Part shown: positions 40,301 to 55,300 of the stretch, one piece after another
Layout of the letters: each line of letters begins with the position of its first letter
Position numbering within the stretch: position 1 is the first letter of the stretch
NCBI GenBank assembly: GCA_963715785.1
Contig: OY970276.1
Coordinates: forward strand, 806,001-870,000
Reading direction: 5' to 3'
Source: LD21 sp963715785
GTDB lineage: Bacteria; Bacteroidota; Bacteroidia; Bacteroidales; VadinHA17
Length of the DNA: 64,000 bases
The notes under the pieces: generated by a model
Told to the model about the DNA's origin: nothing
Seen by the model: the letters and a program-made list of their open reading frames with translations, nothing else
Database searches by the model: none
Program-made: the position numbers and the translations under genes

Positions 40301-43300
40301 CGGCTACCTCCCCAGGTATCACTATGACTGTTAATCCCAGTCTCCCGGCCAGCGTCAACATTGCTGCCAATCCTGCAGGAGCTATCTGTGCAGGCACATC
40401 TGTAATATTTACTGCAACCCCCACAAACGGAGGAACAACACCAACATACCAGTGGAAGAAGGGTGGCGTAAACATACCCGGTGAAACTGGAGCTACATAT
40501 ACAACAACAACTCTTGCCAACGGTGATGTGATTACTGTCACCATGACCTCCAATGCACTATGTGTCAGCGGATCACCGGCTACCTCCCCAGGTATCACTA
40601 TGACTGTTAATCCCAGTCTCCCGGCCAGCGTCAACATTGCTGCCAATCCTGCAGGAGCTATCTGTGCAGGCACATCTGTAATATTTACTGCAACCCCCAC
40701 AAACGGAGGAACAACACCAACATACCAGTGGAAGAAGGGTGGCGTAAACATACCCGGTGAAACTGGAGCTACATATACAACAACAACTCTTGCCAACGGT
40801 GATGTGATTACTGTCACCATGACCTCCAATGCACTATGTGTCAGCGGATCACCGGCTACCTCCCCAGGTATCACTATGACTGTTAATCCCAGTCTCCCGG
40901 CCAGCGTCAACATTGCTGCCAATCCTGCAGGAGCTATCTGTGCAGGCACATCTGTAATATTTACTGCAACCCCCACAAACGGAGGAACAACACCAACATA
41001 CCAGTGGAAGAAGGGTGGCGTAAACATACCCGGTGAAACTGGAGCTACATATACAACAACAACTCTTGCCAACGGTGATGTGATCACTGTCACCATGACC
41101 TCCAATGCACTATGTGTCAGCGGATCACCGGCTACCTCCCCAGGTATCAATATGACTGTTAATCCCAGTCTCCCGGCCAGCGTCAACATTGCTGCCAATC
41201 CTGCAGGAGCTATCTGTGCAGGCACATCTGTAATATTTACTGCAACCCCCACAAACGGAGGAACAACACCAACATACCAGTGGAAGAAGGGTGGCGTAAA
41301 CATACCCGGTGAAACTGGAGCTACATACACAACAACAACTCTTGCCAACGGTGATGTGATCACTGTCACCATGACCTCCAATGCACTATGTGTCAGCGGA
41401 CCACCGGCTACCTCCCCAGGTATCAATATGACTGTTAATCCCAGTCTCCCGGCCAGCGTCAACATTGCTGCCAATCCTGCTGGAGCTATCTGTGCAGGCA
41501 CATCTGTAATATTTACTGCAACCCCCACAAACGGAGGAACAACACCAACATACCAGTGGAAGAAGGGTGGCGTAAACATACCCGGTGAAACTGGAGCTAC
41601 ATATACAACAACAACTCTTGCCAACGGTGATGTGATTACTGTCACCATGACCTCCAATGCACTATGTGTCAGCGGATCACCGGCTACCTCCCCAGGTATC
41701 ACTATGACTGTTAATCCCAGTCTCCCGGCCAGCGTCAACATTGCTGCCAATCCTGCAGGAGCTATCTGTGCAGGCACATCTGTAATATTTACTGCAACCC
41801 CCACAAACGGAGGAACAACACCAACATACCAGTGGAAGAAGGGTGGCGTAAACATACCCGGTGAAACTGGAGCTACATACACAACAACAACTCTTGCCAA
41901 CGGTGATGTGATCACTGTCACCATGACCTCCAATGCACTATGTGTCAGCGGATCACCGGCTACCTCCCCAGGTATCAATATGACTGTTAATCCCAGTCTC
42001 CCGGCCAGCGTCAACATTGCTGCCAATCCTGCTGGAGCTATCTGTGCAGGCACATCTGTAATATTTACTGCAACCCCCACAAACGGAGGAACAACACCAA
42101 CATACCAGTGGAAGAAGGGTGGCGTAAACATACCCGGTGAAACTGGAGCTACATATACAACAACAACTCTTGCCAACGGTGATGTGATTACTGTCACCAT
42201 GACCTCCAATGCACTATGTGTCAGCGGATCACCGGCTACCTCCCCAGGTATCACTATGACTGTTAATCCCAGTCTCCCGGCCAGCGTCAACATTGCTGCC
42301 AATCCTGCAGGAGCTATCTGTGCAGGCACATCTGTAATATTTACTGCAACCCCCACAAACGGAGGAACAACACCAACATACCAGTGGAAGAAGGGTGGCG
42401 TAAACATACCCGGTGAAACTGGAGCTACATATACAACAACAACTCTTGCCAACGGTGATGTGATTACTGTCACCATGACCTCCAATGCACTATGTGTCAG
42501 CGGATCACCGGCTACCTCCCCAGGTATCAATATGACTGTTAATCCCAGTGTTACCCCTGGTATAACAATTGCTGCTAACCCAACAGGAGCAATATGTGCG
42601 GGTACATCTGTGACATTCTCTGCTACTCCTGTCAATGGAGGAGCAACACCTGCATACCAATGGAGAATTAATGGCGCAAATGCCGGAACAGACAGCCCGA
42701 CATTTACTTCAACCACCTTTAATAATGGAGATGTTGTCTCAGTAGTGATGACCTCCAATGCAAATTGTACTACTACACCGACTGCAACCAGTGCTCCGGT
42801 TACGATGACTGTCAATGCCAGTGTTACCCCTGGCGTATCCATTGCCGCCAATCCAACAGGGGCTATATGTTCAGGTACTTCTGTAGCATTTACTGCAACT
42901 CCTGTTAATGGAGGGGCTTCACCAGCATATCAGTGGAAGATTAATGGCATTAATGCCGGGACTAACAGTCCAACCTTCACTTCAACCACATTTGCAAACG
43001 GAGATGTTGTCACAGTTGTGATGACCTCAAATGCTGCATGTACCACCGCTCCGACTGCAACCAGTGCTCCGGTAACAATGACTGTAAATGCAAATGTTAC
43101 ACCAGCAGTATCAGTAGTTGCCAGCCAAACCTCTATCTGCTCCGGAGCAAATGTAACCTTTACAGCCACTCCAACAAATGGTGGAGCAGCACCAGCATAC
43201 CAGTGGAGAGTCAACGCGGTAAATGCCGGGACAGACAGTCCGACATTCACTTCAACAACTCTTGCAAACGGAGATGTTATCACTGTTGTGATGACTTCAA

Positions 43301-46300
43301 ATGCAACCTGTACCACCTCTCCGACTGCAACCAGTGCTCCGGTAACAATGACTGTCAATGCCAGTGTTACTCCTGCTGTAACTATTGTTGCAAATCCAAC
43401 AGGAGCTATATGTGCAGGTGCATCTGTAACATTTACTGCAACTCCTGTCAATGGAGGTGCAACACCTACATACCAGTGGAGGATCAATGGCTCAAATGCC
43501 GGTACAGACAGCCCGACATTCACTTCTACAACATTTAATAACGGAGATGTCGTCACCGTGGTGATGACTTCCAATGCTAATTGTACCACCACCCCAACTG
43601 CAACAAGTGCTTCGGTTACAATGACTGTCAACGCAAGTGTTACCCCTGGCGTATCTATTGCCGCCAATCCAACAGGGGCTGTATGTTCAGGTACTTCTGT
43701 AGCATTTACAGCAACTCCTGTTAACGGAGGAGCTGCACCTTCTTATCAGTGGCAGGTCAACGGAGTGAATGCCGGAACTAACAGTCCAACCTTCACTTCA
43801 ACTACATTTGCAAACGGAGATGTTGTCACTGTTGTGATGACATCAAATGCTGCATGTACCACCACTCCGACTGCTACCAGTGCTCCGGTTACAGTGGCTG
43901 TTAATGCCAGTGTTACTCCTGCAGTATCGGTGGTTGCCAGCCAGACTTCGATATGTGTTGGAGCTAGCGTAACCTTTACAGCCACACCAACCAATGGAGG
44001 AGCAGCACCATCATACCAGTGGAGAGTCAATGGTGTAAATGCCGGGACAAACAGTCCGGCTTTCACTTCAACCTCTATTGCAAACGGCGATGTTGTCACT
44101 GTTGTGATGACTTCAAATGCAACCTGTACAACCTCTCCGACTGCAACCAGTACTCCTGTAACAATGACTGTCAATGCCAGTGTTACCCCTGACGTAACAA
44201 TTGCAGCTTCTCCATCAGGATCTGTATGTACGGGAACTTCAGTAACATTTACCGCAACACCAATAAATGGCGGGGCAGCCCCAACTTATTTATGGCAGGT
44301 CAATGGGATCACGGTACCTGGCGAGACTGCAGTGTCATTTACCACTACTACCCTGGCAAATAATGACCAGGTAAGGGTGACCATGACCAGCAATGCTGCC
44401 TGTACCACCTCCCCGACTGCAACCAGTGCTCCGGTAACAATGACTGTCAACAGTATTACTCCATCAGTATCTATTGTTGCCAGCCAGACCTCAATCTGCC
44501 TTGGAGCAAGTGTAACATTTACAGCTACACCAACCAATGGCGGAGCAGCACCAACTTATGTATGGCAGGTTAACGGGATCACAGTGCCCGGACAAACTGC
44601 AGCAACATTTACCACTACCACCCTGGCAGACAATGACCTGGTAACGGCGATAATGACAAGCAATGCAGCTTGTACTACCACTCCTACGGCCACAAGCAAT
44701 ACTATCACTATGTCTGCTTCAAGTATTACTCCGGCTGTATCTGTTGCTGCCAGCCAGACCTCGATCTGTGTTGGAGCAAGTGTAACATTTACTGCAACAC
44801 CAACAAACGGCGGAGCAGCACCAACTTATGTATGGCATGTTAATGGGATCACGGTACCCGGACAGACTGCAGCAACATTTACCACTACCACTCTGGCAGA
44901 CAATGACCAGGTAGCGGTGATAATGACTAGCAATGCTTCATGTACAACCACTCCTACAGCCACAAGCAATACTATCACTATGTCTGCTGCCAGTATTACT
45001 CCTGCTGTATCTGTTGCTGCCAGCCAGACCTCGATCTGCGTTGGAGCAAGCGTAACATTTACAGCAACACCAACAAACGGCGGACCAGCTCCAACTTATG
45101 AATGGCAGGTTAACGGGATCACGGTAACCGGACAGACTGCAGCAACATTTACCACCTCTACTCTTGCGAACAATGACCAGGTAGCGGTGATAATGACAAG
45201 CAATGCTTCCTGTACAACCACTCCTACAGCCACAAGCAATACTATCACCATAACTGCTGCCAGTACTACTCCATCAGTATCTGTCGCTGCAAGCCAGACC
45301 TCGATCTGCGCCGGAGCAAGCGTAACATTTACAGCCACTCCAACAAACGGCGGAGCAGCACCAACTTATGAATGGCAGGTCAACGGGATAACTGTATCTG
45401 GTCAGACTGCTGTTACATTTACCACAACAACCCTGGCAAACAATGACCAGGTAAGAGTGACTATGACCAGTAATGCAGCTTGTACAACCTCACCGACTGC
45501 AACCAGTACTCCGGTCATAATGACTGTCAACACTGTTACTACATCAGTATCTGTAGTTGCCAGCCAGACTTCGATCTGTGTTGGAGCAAGCGTTACATTT
45601 ACAGCCACGCCAACCAACGGCGGAGCTGCACCAACTTATGAATGGCAGGTTAACGGGATCACGGTATCCGGGCAGACTGCTGCAACATTTACCACGACTA
45701 CCCTGGCAGACAATGACCAGGTAATTGTGATAATGACAAGCAATGCCTCTTGTACCACGACTCCAACAGCCACAAGCAATACTATCACCATGACTGCTGC
45801 CAGTATTACTCCGGCAGTATCGGTGGGTGCCAGCCAGACTACGATCTGCTCGGGAGCAAGCGTAACATTCACAGCCACTCCTGTCAATGGTGGAGCAGCA
45901 CCATCATATCAGTGGAGAGTCAACGCGGTAAATGGCGGGACAGACAGTCCGACATTCACTTCAACAACTCTTGCAAACGGAGATGTTATCACTGTTGTGA
46001 TGACTTCAAATGCAACCTGTACCACCTCTCCGACTGCAACCAGTGCTCCGGTAACAATGACTGTCAATGCCAGTGTTACTCCTGCTGTAACTATTGTTGC
46101 AAATCCAACAGGAGCTATATGTGCAGGTGCATCTGTAACATTTACAGCTACTCCTGTCAACGGAGGAGCTGCACCATCATACCAGTGGAGGATTAATGGC
46201 TCAAATGCCGGTACAGACAGCCCAACATTCAATTCAACAACATTTAATAACGGAGATGTCGTCACCGTGGTGATGACTTCCAATGCAAATTGTACCACCA

Positions 46301-49300
46301 CCCCAACCGCAACCAGTGTTCCCGTTACAATGACTGTCAATGCCAGTGTTACACCGGGCGTTTCTATTGCCGCCAATCCAACAGCGGCTATATGTGCAGG
46401 TGCTTCTGTAGCATTTACTGCAACTCCTGTTAACGGAGGTGCTGGCCCTTCATACCAATGGCAGGTCAATGGAGCAAATGCCGGGACTAACAGTCCAACC
46501 TTCACTTCAACCACACTTGCAAACGGAGATATTGTCACTGTTGTGATGACCTCCAATGCAACATGTACCACCTCCCCAACTGCAACCAGTGCTCCTGTAA
46601 CAATGACTGTAAATGCCAGTGTTACTCCGGCAGTATCAGTTGTTGCCAGCCAGACCTCTATCTGTGTTGGAGCAAGCGTAACATTTAATGCTACACCAAC
46701 AAACGGCGGTGCAGCTCCATCATACCAGTGGAGGGTCAACGGTGTAAATGCCGGGACAGACAGTCCGGCTTTCACTTCAACAACACTTTCAAACGGAGAT
46801 GTTGTCACTGTTGTGATGACCTCCAATGCAACATGTATCACCTCTCCGACTGCTACCAGTGCTCCGGTAACGATGACCGTCAATGCAAGTGTCACCCCTG
46901 ACGTTTCCATTGCAGCATCTCCATCAGGAGCTATTTGTGCAGGTACCTCTGTAACATTGACGGCAACACCAACAAATGGCGGGCCAGCTCCAGCTTATTT
47001 ATGGCAGGTCAATGGAATAACTATATCCGGAGAGACTGCAGCCTCATTTACAACCACTACCCTGGCAAATAATGACCAGGTGAGGGTGACCATGACCAGC
47101 AATGCTGCCTGTACAACCTCCCCGACTGCCACCAGTACTCCGTTGACAATGACTGTCAACAGTGTTACTCCGTCAGTATCAATCGTTGCCAGCCAGACTT
47201 CGATCTGCGTTGGAGCAAGCGTAACATTTACAGCCACTCCGACAAACGGCGGAGCAGCACCATCTTATGTATGGCAGGTTAACGGGATCACGGTACCCGG
47301 ACAGACTGCAGAAACATTTACCACTACTACACTGGCAGACAATGACCAGGTAACTGTGATAATGACAAGCAATGCTTCCTGTACCACTTCTCCGAATGCC
47401 ACAAGCAATATTATCACTATGTCTGCTGCCAGTGTTACTCCATCTGTATCTGTTGCTGCCAGCCAGACCTCGATATGTGTTGGGGCAAGCGTAACATTTA
47501 CAGCAACACCAACAAACGGCGGAGCAGCACCAACTTATGTATGGCAGGTCAATGGGATCATTGTACCCGGGCAAACTGCTGAAACATTTACCACTACTAC
47601 TCTGGCAGACAATGACCAGGTAAGAGTGATAATGACAAGCAATGCTTCCTGTACAACTACCCCGAATGCCACAAGCAATATTATAACAATGTCTGCTGCC
47701 AGTATTACTCCTGCTGTAACTATTGTTGCCAGCCAGACTTCGATCTGCGTTGGAGCAAGCGTAACATTTACTGCCACTCCAACAAATGGCGGAGCAGCTC
47801 CAACCTATGAATGGCAGATTAATGGCATAACGGTACCCGGGCAATCTGCAGCATCATTTACAACTACTGCTCTTGCAAACAATGACCAGGTAAGAGTGAT
47901 AATGACCAGCAATGCTTCCTGTACAACCACTCCTACAGCCACAAGCAATACTATAACCATTTCTGCTGCCAGCGTTACTCCGGCCGTATCTGTTGCCGCC
48001 AGCCAGACCTCGATATGTGTTGGAACAAGCGTGACATTTACTGCAACTCCTGTTAACGGGGGAGCAGCACCATCTTATGAATGGCAGGTTAATGGGATCA
48101 CGGTACCCGGTCAGACTGCTGTAACATTTACCACTACAACTCTGGCAAACAATGACCAGGTAAGGGTGACTATGACCAGCAATGCTGCTTGTACAACCTC
48201 CCCGACTGCAACCAGTACGCCAATAACGATTACCGTCAACACTGTTACTCCATCAGTATCTATTGTTGCCAGCCAGACTTCGATCTGCGTTGGAGCAAGT
48301 GTAACATTTACTGCCACTCCAACAAATGGCGGAGCAGCACCAACTTATGAATGGCAGGTCAACGGGATTACTGTACCCGGGCAAACTGCAGCAACATTTA
48401 CCACTACTTCTCTGGCAGACAATGACCAGATAATTGCGATAATGACCTCAAATGCTGCTTGTGTCACTTCTCCGACAGCTACCAGCAATACGATCACTAT
48501 GACTGCTGCCAGTATCACTCCGTCAGTATCAGTTGTTGCCAGCCAGACTACAATCTGCTCGGGAGCAAGCGTAACCTTTACAGCCACTCCAGTTAACGGA
48601 GGAGCAGTGCCATCATACCAGTGGAGGGTCAATGGAATAAATGCCGGGACAGACAGTCCGACCTTCACTTCAACCACTCTTGCAAATGGAGATGCTGTCA
48701 CTGTTGTGATGACTTCAAATGCAACATGTACAACCACTCCCAATGCTACCAGTGCTCCGGTAACTATGACTGTTAATGCAGCACCAATTGTTACTGATCA
48801 AACAGGATCTGTCTTATCTGGTGCATCATTTTTAATATCTCCTACCGGAGTCCCAACAGGAACCACTTATACATGGTCAGCTCCCGTAATTACCGGCGGA
48901 GTAACCGGTGGCAGTGCACAGGCTACGCCTCAGATAAGCATTACCGGAACTTTAACTATTCCATCCGGAACAGGTACCGCAACTTATTCAGTAATTCCAG
49001 CTTCAGGTACTTGCATAGGAGCAGCTTTTACAGTAACAATAACTGTTACATCAGGATGTGTTCCAGTTACAATTGGAACTCTACCAACTGATAATAATAT
49101 GTGCCCTACATCCGGAAGTGCATCATTTTCTGTTATTGCAAACGGAACAGCTCCATTTACTTATCAGTGGGAATATAATAATGGTGGTACATGGGCAGCC
49201 GTTGTAAATGGTACTCCTGTTGGAGCATCATATACAAATGCAACTGCCTCAGCAATGGATGTATCCGGGATCACCTCTGCCGGAAGCTATCAGTATCGCA

Positions 49301-52300
49301 GTGTTATTACTAACTGTAGTGGCGGCAACAGCATAACATCAGCTGCCGCTACGCTTATTGTTAATACTTCTCCATCAGCTCCGGCTGTCAATGTCACTCA
49401 ACCGACATGTACCGATGCTACAGGAACAATTGTAGTCACTTCCACCACCACTGGACTGACCTTCAGTCTTGACGCTGCTCCCTATGTAGCTTACCCGGCT
49501 GGTGGATTTAATGCCTTAGCTTCAGGTCCTCATACACTTACTGCTCAGAATGCAGGCGGTTGTATATCTTCCATAACTAACATAACTATCGATCCTCAAC
49601 CCGAAACTCCAATTATCGCTGATCAGACAGCATCAATTCTTACAGGTACGGCATTTAACGTAACACCTGCTACCGCTCCACCGGGAACAACATATACCTG
49701 GTCAGCTCCGGCTTATACCGGCGGAGTAACCGGTGGGGGTGCACAAGCTGTGGCCCAAACAAATATCAGCGGCACTCTTACTGTTCCTTCAGGAACCGGT
49801 ACCGCAGCCTATATAGTGACTCCCGCTCTGGGAGCCTGCATAGGAAATCCCTTTACGGTAACGGTTACTGTTTCCGCATCATGCATTCCTGTTACGATAG
49901 GAATTCAGCCAACAGATAATGTCATGTGTTCAACGTCTGGGATCGCATCCTTCACTGTTGCTGCAAACGGAACATCTCCATTTATTTATCAATGGGAATA
50001 TAATAATGGCGGAACATGGGAAGCCGTCGCAGATGGAACACCCGCAGGAGCTGCCTATACCAACGCAACCACTGCAACTCTAGATATCGCAGGAATCACA
50101 ATACCGGCGGACTATCAGTACAGAGCCATTATTACGAATTGCGGAGGAGGCAACAATGCGATATCAGGCATTGTTACGCTGACGGTAAATGCGACACCAT
50201 CACTCAGTGCTCTTGGCAATAATCCTGTAACCTGCGGGGCAAACGGTAGCATTGACTTTACATTTACTAACGTTCCTGATGGATCCTACACTATCACTTA
50301 TGCCACAGGAAGCTTCACAAATGTCAATGTAATTGCAGGTACTGCAAGTGTGACAGCTGCTGCCGGTGTTTATAATAATCTTGAGATCACTGCCGGAAGC
50401 TGTACTTCCGCTGCCGGAGTAAATATTTCAATCCCCGATTCCGGACCAGCATCACCTGTGGTCGGCATAATTACCCAACCTTCATCTTGTGCAACTCCGA
50501 CCGGTTCTGTACCATTAAGCGGACTGCCCGGCACAGGCACCTGGACAATCAATCCGGGATCAATTGCCGGAACCGGCACAACTACAACTGTCACAGGTCT
50601 TATACCAGGCACTTATAATTTTACAGTAACTTCTGGCGGTTGCACATCACCTGCAACAGAAAATGTGGTCATAGATCCTGCTCCTGCTGCTCCTCCGGCA
50701 CCATTTGTGGACGCCGTAACGCAGCCTTCTTCCTGTGCACTTCCAACAGGAAGTGTAACCCTTAGCGGTCTGCCCGGAACAGGAACATGGGTCATTAATC
50801 CTGGATCAATAGCTGGTACAGGCACAACAACAACCATCTCATACCTGATACCTGGTAGCTATAACTTCTATGTCACCAGTGAAGCCGGATGTATCTCTCC
50901 TGCTTCTGCCACGGTAGTCATTGATGCCGCAACGGTAGCTCCTCCGGCTCCAATAATCGGAACCATCACCCAGCCTGCCTCCTGTGCAGCGCCTACAGGA
51001 AGCGTTGTTCTGAATGGTCTGCCCGCAACAGGGACCTGGACAATTAACCCGGGTTCGATCGCCGGAACGGGAACAACAACAACTATCAATCTGAGTCCTG
51101 GCACTTACACCTTTAACGTAACTGCTGAAGCGGGTTGCATATCAGTTGAATCAGCAAGTGTGGTTATAAATCCTGCACCGGTCGCTCCGACAGCACCGAT
51201 AATTGGAACAATTACACAGCCTTCTTCATGTATTGCCACAACAGGAAGTGTTGTATTAAACGGTCTTCCTGCTACTGGAATATGGACTATTAATCCGGGT
51301 TCAATATCCGGTACGGGTACGAGCGCAACAATCTCAAATCTTGCACCGGGTACCTATAATTTTGATGTAACCAGTGATGCAGGATGTATATCAAGTCCAT
51401 CAGCAGCTGTGATAATACAAGTTGCTCCACCGGCTCCGACAGAACCGATAGTAGGTGCAATCACACAGCCTTCTTCATGTATTGCAACGACAGGAAGTGT
51501 TGTATTAACCGGTCTTCCTTCAACAGGGGACTGGGTTATTAATCCGGGTGGAATAACCGGAAACGGTATAAGCACGACGATCACAAACCTGGCTCCTGGT
51601 ACTTATAACTTTACAGTTTACAGTGATCCGGGTTGTATTTCACATGCATCAGCAGATGTTGTAATCAATCCTGCACCAGTAGCTCCGACAGCGCCTGTTG
51701 TAGGTACAATCACCCAGCCTTCTTCTTGCTCGGCAACAACCGGAAGCGTTATACTAAACGGTCTTCCATCAACAGGAACATGGATAATAAATCCCGGAGC
51801 AATAACAGGAACAGGCATAAGTACAACTATTTCAAACCTGGTTCCGGGGACTTATAACTTCAGTGTGACTGCTGAGGCCGGCTGTATTTCCAATGCATCA
51901 GCTGATGTGGTTATCAGTTCGCCGCCTGTTGCTCCGACAGCGCCGATAGCAGAAACAATTACACAGCCTTCATCTTGTGCATCCTCGTTCGGAACTGTAG
52001 TTTTAAGCGGTCTGCCTGCCACAGGAACATGGACAATTAATCCGGGTTCAATAGCCGGAACGGGTACAACCACAACTCTCAGCCTTAGTCCGGGCACTTA
52101 CAGCTTTAGCGTTACGAGTGAAGCAGGATGTATTTCCCTGCCTTCAGCCGAAGTATTTATAAATGACATACCGGCAGGTCCTCTGGCACCGATGGTTGGA
52201 GCAATCACTCAGCCATCATCATGTGCATCGCCTACAGGTAGTGTCATTCTTAGCGGACTGCCAGCAACTGGTACCTGGGTTATCAATCCTGGTTCAATTG

Positions 52301-55300
52301 CCGGAACAGGTTCAACAACAACAATCACAAACCTTATCCCCGGAAGCTATAACTTCTATGTCACCAGTGAAGCCGGATGTATATCACTGGCATCTGCCAC
52401 GGTGGTTATTAATGCCGCACCTGTGGCTCCTCCGGCTCCAATAATCGGAACGATCACCCAGCCTGCCTCCTGCGCAGCGCCTACAGGAAGCGTTGTTCTG
52501 AATGGTCTGCCCGCAACAGGTACGTGGACAATCAACCCGGGATCAATAGCCGGAACAGGTTCATCCACAACTCTTAACCTCAGTCCCGGAACTTACAGCT
52601 TTAACGTAACCGCTCAGGAAGGTTGTATATCTGTTGAATCTGCCAGTGTGATTATAAATCCTGCACCGGCAGCTCCGACTGCACCAATAATCGGTACTGT
52701 CACTCAGCCTTCGTCGTGTACTTCGCCGACTGGGAGCGTGGTATTAAATGGCCTGCCAGCTACAGGAACATGGATCATAAATCCGGGATCAATTGCCGGA
52801 ACAGGGACCAGTACTACAATTTTAAACCTTGCGCCGGGCACCTATAATTTTGATGTTACCAGCGATGCGGGATGTATATCAAGGGCATCCGGAGATGTTA
52901 TTATACAGGCAGCTCCTTCGGCTCCTTCAGCACCGGTAGTTGGCACAATCACCCAGCCTTCTTCATGTTCTGCACCGACCGGAAGCGTTGTATTAACCGG
53001 TCTTCCTGTATCCGGAACATGGACATTGAATCCTGGAGGGATTACCGGAAACGGGGTAAGCACAACCATAACAAACCTTGCTCCGGGTACTTATAACTTT
53101 ACTGTTTACAGTGATCCGGGATGTATATCACATGCATCAGCAGATATTGTTATAAATCCTGCACCGGTACCTCCGACAGCACCAATAGTAGGATCAATCA
53201 CACAGCCTTCTTCATGTTCTGCAACAACGGGAAGCGTAGTATTAAACGGGCTTCCTTCAGGCACCTGGACTATTAATCCCGGAGCAATAACCGGAACAGG
53301 GCCAAGCACTACTATCCCGAATCTTATTCCGGGGACTTATAACTTCAGCATTACCTCTGAAGCCGGATGTATATCAAATCCATCCGCCGATGTGGTTATT
53401 AATCCTCCGCCTCCTGCTCCAACAGCACCGGTAGCAGGATTAATTACACAGCCTTCCTCATGCGGATCTCCAACAGGAAGTGTGGTATTGAATGGCTTGC
53501 CGGCAACCGGCACATGGACTATAAATCCGGGAGGAATTACAGGAAACAGTACAAGCACTACTCTCAACCTTAGTCCTGGCACTTATAGATTTAATGTCAC
53601 CAGTGATGCCGGATGTATATCCCTGCCTTCAACTGATATTATAATTATTTCACCTCCGGGTACTCCGGCTACCCCGGTTATCGGGGCAGTTACGCAGCCA
53701 TCATCCTGCACATTACCAACAGGAAGTGTAGTTCTGAATGGTCTTCCTGCAACCGGAGTCTGGACTATTAATCCCGGATCCATTACCGGAACGGGTACAA
53801 CCACAACAGTGCCAGATCTTGACCCGGGTACATATAATTTCACTGTCTCGGTCGCAACCGGATGCAGCTCACTTGCATCATCGGCTGTTGTTATCAATAC
53901 GCCTTCAGGAGTTCTGACAGCACCGGTACCGGGCACAATAACTCAGCCTACATGCGAGGTTGCCACAGGAAGTGTCATATTAACAGGTTTGCCCACGGGC
54001 ACCTGGACAATTAATCCCGGAGCAATATCCGGTTCGGGTACAAGTACAACCATTTCAGAATTACCAATTGGTACATATAACTTTACGGTTACCAGTGATG
54101 CGGGATGTATTTCCCCGGCATCAGAGGATGTTGTTATAACTGCCTTCACGGGTGGGCCTGCTGCTCCGGTAATAGGGTCGGTGGCTCAGCCAACATGCAC
54201 TGACATTACCGGAGGCATAATATTGACCGGCCTGCCAACGGGCACATGGACTGTGAATCCAGGATCGATCACAGGTTCCGGCGCAAGTACAACTATCCCG
54301 GATCTTGAAGCCGGTACATATAACTATACAGTTACAAATGATGCAGGATGTACATCTCCGGTTTCAGAAGATGTGATTATTTCTGCATTCCCCGGCTCAC
54401 CCTTAACCCCGCTAGTCGGCGTAATAATTCAGCCTTCATGTGCCTCAGCAACAGGCAGCGTGATATTAAACGGTTTGCCGGCAGGTGCCTGGGCTATCAA
54501 TCCGGGAGCCATAACAGGAACAGGCTCAAGCACTACAATCACCGGACTTGCGGCAGGTACCTTTAACTTTACTGTCACCAATGGCGGAGGATGTATCTCT
54601 CCGGCGACCGCCGATGTGGTAATTGTCGCATATGCCGGATCACCTGCCGCACCTTCAATTGGTGAAATAACTCAGCCTACATGCCAGGTTGGTACCGGAA
54701 GTGTGGCACTGAATGGTTTGCCTGCAGGCGGCTGGACCATTAATCCGGGAGCAATAACAGGAACCGGATCAGACACAGTTGTCACAGGACTTAATTTAGG
54801 AACCCATACGTTTATGGTTACAAATGAATCGGGTTGTGTTTCAGCAGCATCAGCACCGGTAACAATTACTGCATTCCCCGATGCTCCTGCCACACCTGTC
54901 ATAGGTACAGTCATTCAACCTGTTTGTACTGTAGCAACCGGCAGTGTAACGCTGGACGGTTTGCCGGCAGGAAACTGGACAATTGAACCGGGTGCAGTGA
55001 CAGGAACGGGTACAAGCTTAACACTGACGGGTCTGAAGACGGGTCCATATAACTTCAGCGTAATAAATGAAGCAGGGTGTATCTCAGCTCCGTCGGCTAC
55101 TGTTGTCTTCACCCCTTATCCCGGCGCTCCGGAAACTCCGGTCGTTGAAGTTACACAGCCAACCTGTTCAGTTCCCACCGGAAGCGTTTTGCTGACAGGG
55201 TTGCCTTCAGGCAGCTGGACTATCAATCCGGGGAGCGTCACAGGCACAGGGCCAAGTGCCTCTATCTCAGGGCTGTCAATCGGATCACATAACTTTACTG

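Noticed and set aside
38055..42851. A 1,598-codon open frame on the minus strand across the 276-bp repeats
   Set aside because: The unit lacks stop codons in that antisense frame and its length is a multiple of 3, so the frame stays open through all 16 copies. It lies fully inside the sense gene, which has a signal peptide and T9SS tail.
42930..54914. Numerous minus-strand open frames of 65-333 codons under giant gene 2
   Set aside because: They follow the module period of the sense gene and are low-complexity Val/Thr-rich antisense translations.
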